Shown here: in pieces, positions 47,640 to 56,213 of the stretch
How positions within the stretch are numbered: the first letter of the stretch is position 1
Layout of the letters: every line of letters begins with the position of its first letter
DNA from: Brevibacterium sp. RIT 803
GTDB taxonomy: Bacteria > Actinomycetota > Actinomycetes > Actinomycetales > Brevibacteriaceae
Length of the DNA: 64,000 bases
Direction: 5' to 3'
NCBI RefSeq assembly: GCF_016892625.1
Contig: NZ_JAFEMW010000004.1
Location: 248,001-312,000 of the forward strand
Position numbers and translations under genes: made by a program
Notes under the pieces: generated by a model
The model's input: only the letters and a program-made list of their open reading frames with translations
Told to the model about the DNA's origin: nothing
Databases searched by the model: none

Positions 47640-48955
47640 CCAGTGCCCCAGCCGATGACACCGATGCGGTTCACCGGGCCATCGCCGCGACGTGGCGGAT
47701 CGAGGCAGCGAAGATCATCGCGGCTCTGACCCGCTACGTCGGCGATTTCGGGCTCGCCGAGGATCTCGCCCAGGAAGCAGTGACCGATGCGCTGTCCCAG
47801 TGGCCGAAATCCGGAGTTCCGGCTAACCCGGCCGCGTGGCTGACCACGGTTGCCAAACGTCGGGCAATCGATTCGTGGCGAAGGCGAGAGCGACTCGACG
47901 CTCGTCTGGCGAAGCTTGCCGGGGAGCTCGAAAGCCGTCAGGACGCGGACGTGGGCGGTCTCCCCTGGGATCCGGACGACATCGAGGACGATGTACTCCG
48001 TCTCGTCTTCATCGCCTGTCATCCAGTACTCGGTCGCGGCGCCCAGCTCGCGCTCACCCTGCGGGTTGTGGGCGGCCTCTCCAGCGAACAGATCGCCCGG
48101 GCGTTCCTCATTCCAGTCTCGACAGTGCAGCAGCGCATCGTCCGGGCGAAGCGGGCCCTGGCAGATGCCCAGGTTCCCTTCGAGCTTCCAGCGGCCGACG
48201 AGCAGCCGGAGCGGCTGAAGGGAGTGCTCGGGGTCCTCTATCTCATGTTCGCAGAGGGACACGTGACAACCTCCGGACCCGACTGGATGCGTCCAGAACT
48301 GGCGATGGAGGCTCTCCGCCTGACCCGTGTGACTGCCGGTCTGCTCCCACACGATCCGGAGGTCCACGGTCTCGTCGCCCTCATGGCCTTCACCGCGGCC
48401 AGATTCCCTGCCCGCCTGGGGGCAGATGGTGAGCCGATCCTGCTAGCCGATCAGGACCGATCGAAATGGGATCGCTCGCTCATACGCCTCGGCTCTCGCA
48501 GTCTTGGGACCGCACAGGGTCTCCGCACTGCACTCGGCCCCTATACGCTCCAAGCCATGATCGCTTGGTGCCATGCCGAAGCCAGAAGCATTGAGGCCAC
48601 CGATTGGGTGCGCATTGCGTCCCTCTATGACATGCTCAACCGAGCCGTCCCCTCACCTGTCACTCAACTCAACCAGGCGATCGCGATCGCCGAAGCGCAT
48701 GGCCCAGCACGCGCTCTCAGCCTCGTCGATGACATCGACTCCACCGGAGCACTTGGGAAATTTCACCTTGTTTCCAGCGTGCGCGGTGAGCTCCTGTCGC
48801 GCCTCGGCAGGGATCAGGAGGCGCGAGGCGAATTCGAACGCGCGGCGTCCCTGACGACCAATGGCCGAGAACGCGAGGTCCTCCTCGCCAAGATTCGCAG
48901 AATTGAGAGCCGGCCGGCAGAGAGCACCGACAAGGCCGATCGTGGACGTCGATGA
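47636..48955 (+). CDS. ECF42-type sigma factor (module 2)
   Basis: A sigma factor of about 439 residues. Region 2 includes FGLAEDLAQEAVTDALSQW and AAWLTTVAKRRAIDSW, region 4 includes VVGGLSSEQIARAFLI, and about 230 residues of helical extension follow (with TPR-like LNQAIAIAEAHGPARAL). The TTG at 47636 overlaps the DGPF stop and puts the start next to the conserved beginning of the family (ADDTDAVHRAIAATWRIE); a GTG at 47585 would give a longer protein. It is on the opposite strand to module 1. Confidence 0.9.
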   Translation: MTSAPADDTDAVHRAIAATWRIEAAKIIAALTRYVGDFGLAEDLAQEAVTDALSQWPKSGVPANPAAWLTTVAKRRAIDSWRRRERLDARLAKLAGELESRQDADVGGLPWDPDDIEDDVLRLVFIACHPVLGRGAQLALTLRVVGGLSSEQIARAFLIPVSTVQQRIVRAKRALADAQVPFELPAADEQPERLKGVLGVLYLMFAEGHVTTSGPDWMRPELAMEALRLTRVTAGLLPHDPEVHGLVALMAFTAARFPARLGADGEPILLADQDRSKWDRSLIRLGSRSLGTAQGLRTALGPYTLQAMIAWCHAEARSIEATDWVRIASLYDMLNRAVPSPVTQLNQAIAIAEAHGPARALSLVDDIDSTGALGKFHLVSSVRGELLSRLGRDQEARGEFERAASLTTNGREREVLLAKIRRIESRPAESTDKADRGRR

Positions 48956-48985
48956 AGCACTGGCAACTGATCCAGCCGCCTCGTT

Positions 48986-49015
48986 TTGTGCCTCGAGGAT
49001 GCTCTCGACTACACT
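48986..49015 (+). promoter_or_regulatory. Promoter of the SRP RNA gene
   Basis: A -10 TACACT (49010-49015) with a weak -35 TTGTGC (48986-48991) at 18-nt spacing places the transcription start at about 49021-49023, matching the 5' end of the RNA. Confidence 0.55.
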
Positions 49016-49022
49016 GATCGAT

Positions 49023-49110
49023 GGCTCCCCGTGCGGCGTCATCTTGTGAACTCCCCCAGGGCCGGAAGGCAGCAAGGGTAAGCGAGCTCTGGCGGGTGCA
49101 CGGGGAGTCC
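49023..49110 (+). ncRNA. ffs: Signal recognition particle RNA (4.5S, small bacterial type)
   Basis: The RNA forms a long hairpin. The terminal stem CTCCCCGTGC (49025-49034) pairs with GCACGGGGAG (49098-49107), and the apical loop contains the conserved GGCCGGAAGGCAGCAAGGG that forms the tetraloop and symmetric internal loop bound by Ffh. Length is about 88 nt. It is the RNA component of the SRP that targets membrane proteins. Confidence 0.93.
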
Positions 49111-49251
49111 TTCGTTTCTCAAGGTCACAATTCCACAACTCCCCCTCCCCTATGTCAGTCCAGGTCAGGACCACTCTCAACGGCGAGAAATGGGCAGTTC
49201 CCGAGGATTTCAGGCAGTGCTTTAATACTTTCGTGATTTGGCTTCACTAAC

Positions 49252-50778
49252 ATGGTCGGCAGCTCTCATCCCTTTGCTCGAACGAGGATCCCTGTTTTGT
49301 CACCCAAGAAGATTCACGGGGCGCTTGCTGCCCTATCGGCACTCGCTCTGCTCACAGCCTGTACCCCCTCTGGCTCTGACCCTGATGCCACCCGCGATGC
49401 TGAGAAATCCGCCCAGGCCGTTGCCGAACCCATCTTCCGAGTCGGCACCGTCTCCGAGGGCGAGGCAGCGAAGTCCTCTGCGCAGGGATCTTCAGCGAAG
49501 ACGTCCGGATCCACCTCGTCGGCCGAGCCGACCGACACCAAGTCTCCCGGCCCGGGACAGAACGGCGAAGTCGTCGAATCCGGAGCAGACTCCACAGCTG
49601 CACCGGGTGAGCGCGTCAGTCTCAGCGTCGAGAACGCGACGCTCAGCGATATTTCGATCATCGAGTCCGAACACCCCAGAATCACGTCTGACCTCGGTGT
49701 CTTCTTCGACACAGCTGGGGCCGAACTCAAGGCAGCCGATCAGAGCCAGAAGTCCTCTGATGAGGCGGGCACCTCGTCGCCGAGCGAAAGCGCTGCAACC
49801 GAGGCCGCTGCGAAGAAGGACTACGCCAAGGACAAACACTCCGTCATCGCTCCCGACGACGCTGCGGCTTGGGTTTCGGCCTACGACCTGGTCGCTGACA
49901 GCACCTACGAGTTATCGGCCACAGCCACCTCGGCGGATGGAGAGGAACACGACTTCACGTCCACGGTCAAGGTAGCAGCCGGCGACGCCTCACCGATGTC
50001 CGTGCGCACGACCCTCTCAGATGACCAGACCGTGGGCGTCGGCGCCCCGATCATCCTCAGCTTCGGCTCCACTGTGAGCAAGCAGTACCGTGACGATGTC
50101 GAGCGCCGCCTGACGGTCGATGTCACCGACAACGACGGCAAGAAGCGCAAGGTCGAGGGCTCATGGGCTTGGCTGCCCGATGATCCGCAGTCTCGTCTGC
50201 ACTTCCGCCCCAAGGACTTCTGGCCCGCGCATTCGAAGGTCTCCGTCGATGCGCCCCTGAAGAACGTCCCCACCACGGCGAAGACGGTGGGCCAGAACGA
50301 CCTCACACTCGACTTCGACATCGGCCGCAAGCAGATCGTCAAGGCCGATGCCAAGTCTCACCGCATGGTCGTCACCCGCGATGGCAAAGAGGTGATGAAC
50401 TTCCCCGCCTCACTGGGTGCGGCGAAGTCTCCGTCCTACAACGGAACCCATGTGGTCATGTCGAAGTCGGCAGACTACACGATGACCTCCGAACAGTGGG
50501 ACTACGAAACCGACGTGCGCTGGGCCGTGCGCATCCACAACAACGGAGAATTCGTTCACGCCGCTCCCTGGTCGACAGGGGTCCAAGGATCGGCGAACGT
50601 CTCCCACGGCTGCATCAACCTGTCGACAGCGCGCGCCAAGCAGTACTACGACTCGGCGATCTTCGGCGATCCGGTCGAGATCACAGGTTCGAATGTCAGC
50701 CTGTCCACCGCCGCCAGCGACATCTCCGACTGGGTCTACGACTGGGACGACTGGAAGAAGATGAGCGCACTCGACTGA
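49252..50778 (+). CDS. L,D-transpeptidase (YkuD) lipoprotein
   Basis: Forms 3-3 peptidoglycan crosslinks or attaches proteins. The protein is about 508 residues from ATG 49252; a TTG at 49297, preceded by GAGGAT and placing the Lys-Lys charge just before the hydrophobic stretch, is a good alternative start. Lipobox LLTAC is at residue 36. A Ser/Ala/Thr-rich linker (about 40-230) precedes an Ig-like domain (about 250-350) and the YkuD domain (about 360-480) with HVVMSK, VHAAPWS and the catalytic SHGCINLS. Domain order resembles mycobacterial LdtMt2-type enzymes. Confidence 0.93.
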   Translation: MVGSSHPFARTRIPVLSPKKIHGALAALSALALLTACTPSGSDPDATRDAEKSAQAVAEPIFRVGTVSEGEAAKSSAQGSSAKTSGSTSSAEPTDTKSPGPGQNGEVVESGADSTAAPGERVSLSVENATLSDISIIESEHPRITSDLGVFFDTAGAELKAADQSQKSSDEAGTSSPSESAATEAAAKKDYAKDKHSVIAPDDAAAWVSAYDLVADSTYELSATATSADGEEHDFTSTVKVAAGDASPMSVRTTLSDDQTVGVGAPIILSFGSTVSKQYRDDVERRLTVDVTDNDGKKRKVEGSWAWLPDDPQSRLHFRPKDFWPAHSKVSVDAPLKNVPTTAKTVGQNDLTLDFDIGRKQIVKADAKSHRMVVTRDGKEVMNFPASLGAAKSPSYNGTHVVMSKSADYTMTSEQWDYETDVRWAVRIHNNGEFVHAAPWSTGVQGSANVSHGCINLSTARAKQYYDSAIFGDPVEITGSNVSLSTAASDISDWVYDWDDWKKMSALD

Positions 50779-50817
50779 TTGTCTGCAGTGCGCCCACCTG
50801 GGGTCCCCGTGTGAGTT

Positions 50818-51846
50818 CTACTTCTTGGCCTTCTTCGCCGCCTTGTCAATCATCGGGACGTAGCGTTCGAGCGCCCAGGGAACGGTGAGCGGATTGATGA
50901 TCGAGGAAGCGGTGACGAAAGCCTGTTCTTCGGGAACGACTACCGCACCGGACTTGATTGCCGGAATATTGGAGTACACACTCTGTGACTCGATCTCCTT
51001 CCTGCTCTTCTCATCGGAGTAGAAGGTGAAGATGAGATCAGAGTCGTCGAGCTTGTCGGCGTTCTCGAGTCCGATGAGAGCCGAGTCCGTGCCCGGAGCA
51101 TCGTAGTTCTTCTTGAGCTTGTTGATGATGGGATCGGGGGTCAGGCCCAGCGCCGAGACCATCGCCACCCGCTGCTCATCGGGGTAGAAGACGCCGAGGG
51201 TACCCGGTCCGTCATTGTAGATGTAGGAGAATGTGAGTCCCTCGTATTCGGACCGCTTGGCCTCGGAGAGCTGCGTCTTGATGTCGTCGACAAGCCCCTC
51301 GGACTCCTTCTCCTGACCCAGTGCCTTGCCGATGGTGGTGATCTGCTCATCCCATTCGATGGTCCAGGGCTGCTTGGGGTAGGCAACCGTGGGTGCGATG
51401 GCGTCGAGCTGCTTGTACTGATCGGCGGTGACGCCGGACCACGGCGCGAGGATCACATCAGGTTCGAGCTCGGCGACGGCTTCGACGTCAAGCTCCGTAT
51501 CTCCCTGGAACTGTGTGGGAAGCTTGTCCCCCTTCTCCTTCACCGCCTCATGGATCCACGGCATATAGCCGGTGTCATCGCTGCCCCAGGCGTATTCCTC
51601 CATGCCGACGGGGGTCTTGCCCAAAGCAATGGCTGTCTCGGTCGAACCCTGGCCGAGGGTCACGACGCGCTTCGGTTCGGCCTCGATGACGGCCTTGCCC
51701 AGCGCATGTTCGATCGTGACGGTCTGGAAGTCGCTTGAGGCCGACTTCTCCGCATCCGCCGGTCCCTGGCTGCAGGCGCTCGCGCTGAAGGCGAGTGTGA
51801 CGATGGTGCCTATGGCCATGGCCCGGCGAGAGAGATGAGCTGACAT
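50818..51846 (-). CDS. Iron-siderophore ABC transporter binding lipoprotein (FecB/FepB-like)
   Basis: A 342-residue cluster-8 periplasmic-binding-type lipoprotein with signal peptide and lipobox FSASAC (Cys near 26). The fold markers RVVTLGQGSTETAIALGKTPVGMEEYAWG and ELEPDVILAPWSGVT are typical of siderophore binding. No permease or ATPase gene is adjacent, so it is an orphan that must share a transporter elsewhere. A DtxR/IdeR-type iron box lies 49 nt upstream, so expression is probably repressed by iron. Confidence 0.92.
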   Translation of the reverse strand: MSAHLSRRAMAIGTIVTLAFSASACSQGPADAEKSASSDFQTVTIEHALGKAVIEAEPKRVVTLGQGSTETAIALGKTPVGMEEYAWGSDDTGYMPWIHEAVKEKGDKLPTQFQGDTELDVEAVAELEPDVILAPWSGVTADQYKQLDAIAPTVAYPKQPWTIEWDEQITTIGKALGQEKESEGLVDDIKTQLSEAKRSEYEGLTFSYIYNDGPGTLGVFYPDEQRVAMVSALGLTPDPIINKLKKNYDAPGTDSALIGLENADKLDDSDLIFTFYSDEKSRKEIESQSVYSNIPAIKSGAVVVPEEQAFVTASSIINPLTVPWALERYVPMIDKAAKKAKK

Positions 51847-51894
51847 TCCTGCCCTTTCGACTGTGGGGATCGCGGTCGACCCCTCGACATGAAC

Positions 51895-51913
51895 ATAGGA
51901 CAGCCTAACTTAA
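51895..51913. promoter_or_regulatory. DtxR/IdeR iron box
   Basis: On the minus strand TTAAGTTAGGCTGTCCTAT matches the 19-bp DtxR/IdeR consensus TTAGGTTAGGCTAACCTAA at 15 positions. It is 49 nt before the siderophore-binding gene. Confidence 0.8.
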
Positions 51914-51956
51914 CCTTGTGGTGTCGGTGCAACTCGACTGGCTCAGCGGCAATTCG

Positions 51957-51971
51957 TCTGCTCAGAGCAGA
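51957..51971. promoter_or_regulatory. Dyad upstream of the ClgR/PopR-like regulator
   Basis: TCTGCT-CAG-AGCAGA is a perfect 6-bp inverted repeat with a 3-nt spacer, 40 nt before the regulator start. It has the same GCT-N3-AGC core as the dyads before clpP, but different flanks, so autoregulation is only a possibility. Confidence 0.3.
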
Positions 51972-52011
51972 AACCCGTGCCACTGCAGCCGAACGCTCCT
52001 AGGATCGCATC

Positions 52012-52362
52012 ATGGAACCACTTCGAGTCACGGACGGACAAGGTGATCAGGCCCCGGCACTGCTGTGGCGCGAGACTCTCGGACGGGTGCTGCGGCTGCG
52101 GCGCACCGAGCTGGCCCTGACCTTGGCACAGGTGTCGCGACGCTCGGGAGTGTCAACCCAATACCTGTCAGAGGTCGAGCGCGGCCTCAAGGATCCATCG
52201 TCGGAGGTCATCGAGGCGATCGCCGTGGTTCTCGGCCTCGCACTCCCTCAGGTCCTCGTTCTCGCTGCGTCGTCCATGACGAGAGCTGCGCCCGCGTTCG
52301 CAGTCAACGGGCACTCAGTCCCGCTCAGCGGTGGGCGGGCGCAGCTCTCACTCGTCGCCTGA
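52012..52362 (+). CDS. XRE-family regulator, ClgR/PopR-like
   Basis: A 116-residue HTH_3 regulator. The domain (residues about 25-80) contains LTLAQVSRRSGVSTQYLSEVERGLKDPSSEV, the segment that closely resembles ClgR and PopR, activators of clpP operons in actinobacteria. The C-terminus lacks the typical ClgR Ala-Ala degron but ends in hydrophobic LSLVA, which might serve the same purpose. The gene is 2.6 kb from the clpP pair whose promoter has two ClgR-like dyads, which supports the assignment; direct evidence of binding is absent. Confidence 0.75.
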   Translation: MEPLRVTDGQGDQAPALLWRETLGRVLRLRRTELALTLAQVSRRSGVSTQYLSEVERGLKDPSSEVIEAIAVVLGLALPQVLVLAASSMTRAAPAFAVNGHSVPLSGGRAQLSLVA

Positions 52363-52393
52363 TCCCACAGACCGGTCAGCTCAGTTCATCGGC

Positions 52394-52681
52394 TCAACTC
52401 GTCCCGGAATCGAGCTGGTTGGTTCTCAGCACTTCGAGCCGTGCCCGATACTCGGCCTCGTCGATATCGCCTTGGGCGAACCGCTCAGACAGGGTCGCCT
52501 CCGCGTTCTTCGTCGATCCGAAACGGCCCTGAGCATCTGCCCAGGGTGGTCCCCCTGCTTGGCGCCAGCGACGCCGGTTGAGCGTGACGATGAGGGTGAC
52601 GACCAATCCGATGATGAGCACCCAGAAGATCGGGATGAGGAAGAAGAGCGGCCAGGCCGCGGGTCCGTGTTCCATGTGCAT
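52394..52681 (-). CDS. SHOCT-domain membrane protein
   Basis: A 95-residue protein with one transmembrane helix (residues about 12-33) and a C-terminal SHOCT motif (LSERFAQGDIDEAEYRARLEVL). Function is unknown; such proteins are short regulators or oligomerisation modules. It lies between the ClgR-like gene and the two-component genes. Confidence 0.85.
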   Translation of the reverse strand: MHMEHGPAAWPLFFLIPIFWVLIIGLVVTLIVTLNRRRWRQAGGPPWADAQGRFGSTKNAEATLSERFAQGDIDEAEYRARLEVLRTNQLDSGTS

Positions 52682-52799
52682 GATGCCTCCTTGTCAGGAA
52701 TCCACGTCGCTCGTGGATATGGCATCCATCCTTCGCCGGCGGGCGCCACGGCGAATCCCCCACCGGGAGTCACTTCGAGTACTCGCTGGGGATGAGCTT

Positions 52800-53474
52800 C
52801 TACTGGTCGCGCATCCACCCCGGGGAGACCAACCCGGATTCATAGGCGAGCACGACCAGATGGACCCTGTCTCGTACGGCAGTTTTGGTCATGATGCGCG
52901 AGACATGAGTCTTCGCCGTCAGCGGGGAGAGGACCAGCCGGCCGGCGATCTCGTCGTTCGACAGCCCCTGGCCGACAAGGGTGAGGACCTCGCGTTCTCG
53001 CTGTGTCAGCACGTCGAGATGCTTTGCCGGCTCCGCCCGCAGGCCCAGGGACATCCTCGACAAGAGGTATCTGGTCACCTCGGGCGAGAGCAGCGCCTCA
53101 CCCTCGGCAACGACACGCACCGCTCTGATCAGGTCGACCGGCTCAGTGTCCTTGAGCAGGAATCCGCTGGCACCTGCCCTGACCGCGCGCACGATGTACT
53201 CGTCGAGGCCGAAGGTCGTCACCAGCACGACCCGCACGTGGCCGAGGCCTGGATCGGCTGCGATCGCCTCGGTAGCCCACAGTCCGTCACCGCCTGGCAT
53301 CCGGATGTCCATGAGCACGACGTCGACCGGCGTCGCTGCCAGCTTCTCCAGCAACTCTTCCCCACCGGAGGCCTGCACGCGCACGCTGATGCCCGGTTCC
53401 GCGTCCAACAGCGAGGCGAAGCCGGCGCGGACCAGCTGGTGGTCATCGGCGATCGCCACCGAGATATCGCTCAT
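52800..53474 (-). CDS. NarL/LuxR-family response regulator
   Basis: A 224-residue regulator. Receiver domain (residues 1-120) with phosphoacceptor Asp in VVLMDIRMPGGDG, and a LuxR-type HTH (about 155-215) with LTQREREVLTLVGQGLSNDEIA. It is coupled to the histidine kinase gene by an ATGA overlap, a normal two-component pair. Target genes are unknown. Confidence 0.95.
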   Translation of the reverse strand: MSDISVAIADDHQLVRAGFASLLDAEPGISVRVQASGGEELLEKLAATPVDVVLMDIRMPGGDGLWATEAIAADPGLGHVRVVLVTTFGLDEYIVRAVRAGASGFLLKDTEPVDLIRAVRVVAEGEALLSPEVTRYLLSRMSLGLRAEPAKHLDVLTQREREVLTLVGQGLSNDEIAGRLVLSPLTAKTHVSRIMTKTAVRDRVHLVVLAYESGLVSPGWMRDQ

Positions 53475-54856
53475 ACCTGAGCCTGCCGATCCGATCGTCC
53501 GTGTCTGCTGGTCCAGGGCAGCTGGACGCTGATGTGCGTGCCCTCCCCGCCTGCCGAGGTGATCTCGAAGGTTCCGTCGAGGAGCTTGGTCCGCTCCCGC
53601 ATCCCAATGATTCCGGTGCCCGAGTCGTCGTTTCGCCCGAGGCCTGCTTCGTCGGTTCCGTGGCCATCGTCGCCGATCTCGATGTGCAGGTACTCGCCGT
53701 CACGGGAAACTCTGACGTGCGCCTGAGTGGCGTGAGCGTGGCGGACCACATTCGTCAGCGCCTCCTGCACGATCCGGTAGGCAGCCGCATCGGTCGCACT
53801 GCCGGGGTTCTCTCGAGTGCCGTCGGCTCTGAGTTCGCGCCTGTCATCGAGGTGGATGGATGGTCGCCCCGTCATCGCCACGATGAGTGCCGGCAGATCG
53901 TCGAGTCCAGGCACTGGAGCCAGCGGCTTGGCCCTCCCTTCGCCGACTGTGCCTTCGCCGATGCTGACCGAGCCGGGCTCGGCGGCGTCCGAGCGCATCG
54001 TGTGGAGCACGGAGCGGACCTCGTTGAGTCCCGTTCGGCTCAGCTCCTTGATCGCGGCGAGCGCGCGTCTGGCCTGCTCAGGGTCGCGGTCGATGAGATG
54101 TTCGCCCACACCAGCCTGCACGTTGATCTGAGACAGCGAATGGCCCAGCACATCGTGCAGGTCTCTGGCGATGCGCAGCCTTTCGGCCTCAATCACCTCG
54201 TGGTGTCGGGCCTGCGCTTCCTCGGCCGCAATCCTCCGGCGCTCGCGCCTGCGTCGGGCGAAGGCTCCGATGCTCAGAGCAATGAGCAGACCGATCGTCG
54301 CGGAGGCCACACGCCCCACCGACCAGTCGACGTCGAGGAAGGAGCCGAGCAGCAGGGCGCCCAACCAGACACTCGTGGCCGAGGCGATGGCCCAGATCTG
54401 ATGGCCTCGGACCATGGCCACGACGAGAGCGAAGAGGAACGCCGCATAGAACGGTGTCATCTCAGGTCCGGTGAGCCCCTGCTCCCACGTTCCGTCCGGG
54501 CCCTCCCCTGACCAGGGACGATTGCGTGGACCGTGGGCCCACACACCGGAAAGGCTGGATCGTGCCAGTACGGCCCACACGACGATGTCGACCAGCGTCA
54601 GCCCGGCGATGATCGCGACTCTCGGGCCCGGCCAGCGTGCGCACAACAGGAAGATCACTGGGGACAGCAGGGCCACTGCGATGCGCACACCGCCGCCCAG
54701 AGCATCGGCACCCCCATACGTGGCCATGAACACGGCGACGGGCAGCTGCAGCAGCAGGGTCAGGACGCTGAGTGCAACCAGGCGCAGTCGAGGTCGGACA
54801 CGACGATCGAAATCGGGGTCGCTCGCCTCAGCGGGGGCACGCCTGGATCGGCTCAT
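53471..54856 (-). CDS. HisKA_3 sensor histidine kinase
   Basis: A 461-residue membrane kinase with four to six N-terminal helices (residues about 25-210), the HisKA_3 dimerisation helix with the phospho-His in RIARDLHDVLGHSLSQI, and a C-terminal HATPase domain (EALTNVVRHAHATQAHV, GIIGMRERTKLL). It partners the NarL-type regulator just downstream. Signal unknown. Confidence 0.94.
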   Translation of the reverse strand: MSRSRRAPAEASDPDFDRRVRPRLRLVALSVLTLLLQLPVAVFMATYGGADALGGGVRIAVALLSPVIFLLCARWPGPRVAIIAGLTLVDIVVWAVLARSSLSGVWAHGPRNRPWSGEGPDGTWEQGLTGPEMTPFYAAFLFALVVAMVRGHQIWAIASATSVWLGALLLGSFLDVDWSVGRVASATIGLLIALSIGAFARRRRERRRIAAEEAQARHHEVIEAERLRIARDLHDVLGHSLSQINVQAGVGEHLIDRDPEQARRALAAIKELSRTGLNEVRSVLHTMRSDAAEPGSVSIGEGTVGEGRAKPLAPVPGLDDLPALIVAMTGRPSIHLDDRRELRADGTRENPGSATDAAAYRIVQEALTNVVRHAHATQAHVRVSRDGEYLHIEIGDDGHGTDEAGLGRNDDSGTGIIGMRERTKLLDGTFEITSAGGEGTHISVQLPWTSRHGRSDRQAQV

Positions 54857-54948
54857 CCTCCGATCGTAGTCACTGTTGCCGGATTCGGCGTCGTACCACG
54901 GGAGTATCCGACTGGACTTCCCGCGGAGTACGGCTGCCCGGGAACACC

Positions 54949-55530
54949 TCAGAGGATCTGGTCGACGAGGCCGAAGTCCCGGGCCGCCTGCGCATCGAGG
55001 ACGAGGTCCCGGTCGAGGTCGGCATGGATCTGCTCCACGCTGCGCCCGGTCCCCTGCGCCAGCATCTGCTCGACCTCACGTCGTTGCCGGGCGATCTCGT
55101 CGGCAGCGACGATGAGATCGGGGATTGCTCCGCGTGCACCCTCGGCATGGGGTTGGCGCAGCACCGCTCGAGCATGTCCGAGCATCGAACGCTGACCGGG
55201 TTCTCCGGCTGCCAGGAGCACTGCGGCATCAGCGGCCGCCTGCCCCACACAGATAGTCGCCACCGGTGCCCCGATGTGGTGCATCGCATCGTAGATGGCG
55301 GTCATGGCCGTCAGCGATCCGCCCGGTGAGTTGATGTACAACTGGATCGGAAGTTCGCGGCTGCTGGCCTCGAGGTGGAGCAGCTGCGCGATGACGGTGT
55401 TGGCCACCCCGTCGTCGATCGGCACACCCAGGTAGATGATGCGGTTGCCGAGGAGGTGGGAATACACATCGACGATCTTCTCCCCGCCACCTGAGCGGTC
55501 AACGACATTCGGAATCGTGTACTGGCTCAT
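54949..55530 (-). CDS. ClpP-family subunit lacking catalytic Ser and His (ClpR-like)
   Basis: A 193-residue ClpP homologue. The fold signatures are present (YINSPGGSLTAM, CVGQAA, LLAAG), but the motif reads GQAAADAAVLL where the active ClpP has GQAASxGAxLL: A100 replaces the nucleophilic Ser. R125 (ARAVLRQP) replaces the catalytic His of ARIMIHQP. The third triad residue Asp is retained (D175). The subunit therefore cannot hydrolyse peptides alone. It starts in a 4-bp overlap with the active clpP, so both are made together, as expected for a mixed ring complex. Confidence 0.92.
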   Translation of the reverse strand: MSQYTIPNVVDRSGGGEKIVDVYSHLLGNRIIYLGVPIDDGVANTVIAQLLHLEASSRELPIQLYINSPGGSLTAMTAIYDAMHHIGAPVATICVGQAAADAAVLLAAGEPGQRSMLGHARAVLRQPHAEGARGAIPDLIVAADEIARQRREVEQMLAQGTGRSVEQIHADLDRDLVLDAQAARDFGLVDQIL

Positions 55531-56171
55531 GGCGCACCGATACCGCCGCGCAGATCGGCTGGGGAGTCGACGACGCGGTCGATGAGCCCGTAGTCGAGCG
55601 CCTGCTCGGCGGTGAACCATCGATCACGCAGGGAATCCTCGAAGATGCGCTCATAGGTCTTCCCCGTCGCCTCGGCGATGCGGTGCAGGACCGAGTCGCG
55701 GACGTTGCGCAGATCCCCGGACTGCAGTTCGATGTCGGCGGCGGCACCCCCGATGCCCGAAGACCCCTGGTGCAGGAGGATCCTGGCGTGGGGCAGGGCG
55801 AGTCGCCTGCCGGGCGTGCCCATCATGAGCACGAACTGCCCCGCCGAGGCGGCCCACCCGAACGCCACCGTGACCACATCATTGGGCAGAGTTTCGATCG
55901 TGTCGGCGATCGCGTGCATCATCGGCACCGACCCGCCGGGCGAGTTGATCCACAGGTGGATGTCGCTGTGAGGATCCTCTGCGGAGAGGAGGACGAGGCG
56001 GGAGATGATCTCCATGCCGTTCTCATCACGCAGCTCCCCGTTGAAGACGACCGAGCGATAGGCGTAGAGCATTCTCTGGGATTCGGGGATGAGCGTCGGT
56101 GTGGGGGCGTCCTCCTGGTCGCCCCACCTCGGCGGGCTGGGGAGATTTCTGGTGTCGATTCGTGTGTTCAT
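55527..56171 (-). CDS. ClpP protease subunit with intact triad
   Basis: A 214-residue serine protease subunit of the Clp proteolytic chamber. The triad is S109 (GWAASAGQ), H134 (ILLHQG) and D183 (SLRDRWF). Also present are NSPGGS and the hydrophobic handle helix. It is the first gene of the clpP operon, its promoter region holds two ClgR-type dyads, and its stop overlaps the catalytically dead paralogue. It is longer at the N-terminus than E. coli ClpP, with a Pro-rich segment of about 27 residues that might be a propeptide or tail. The main clpP1P2 genes are presumably elsewhere. Confidence 0.93.
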   Translation of the reverse strand: MNTRIDTRNLPSPPRWGDQEDAPTPTLIPESQRMLYAYRSVVFNGELRDENGMEIISRLVLLSAEDPHSDIHLWINSPGGSVPMMHAIADTIETLPNDVVTVAFGWAASAGQFVLMMGTPGRRLALPHARILLHQGSSGIGGAAADIELQSGDLRNVRDSVLHRIAEATGKTYERIFEDSLRDRWFTAEQALDYGLIDRVVDSPADLRGGIGAP

Positions 56172-56213
56172 GTCACCACTGTGGCCCTCGCTTCGCCGGG
56201 AGGGAAGGTGTGT

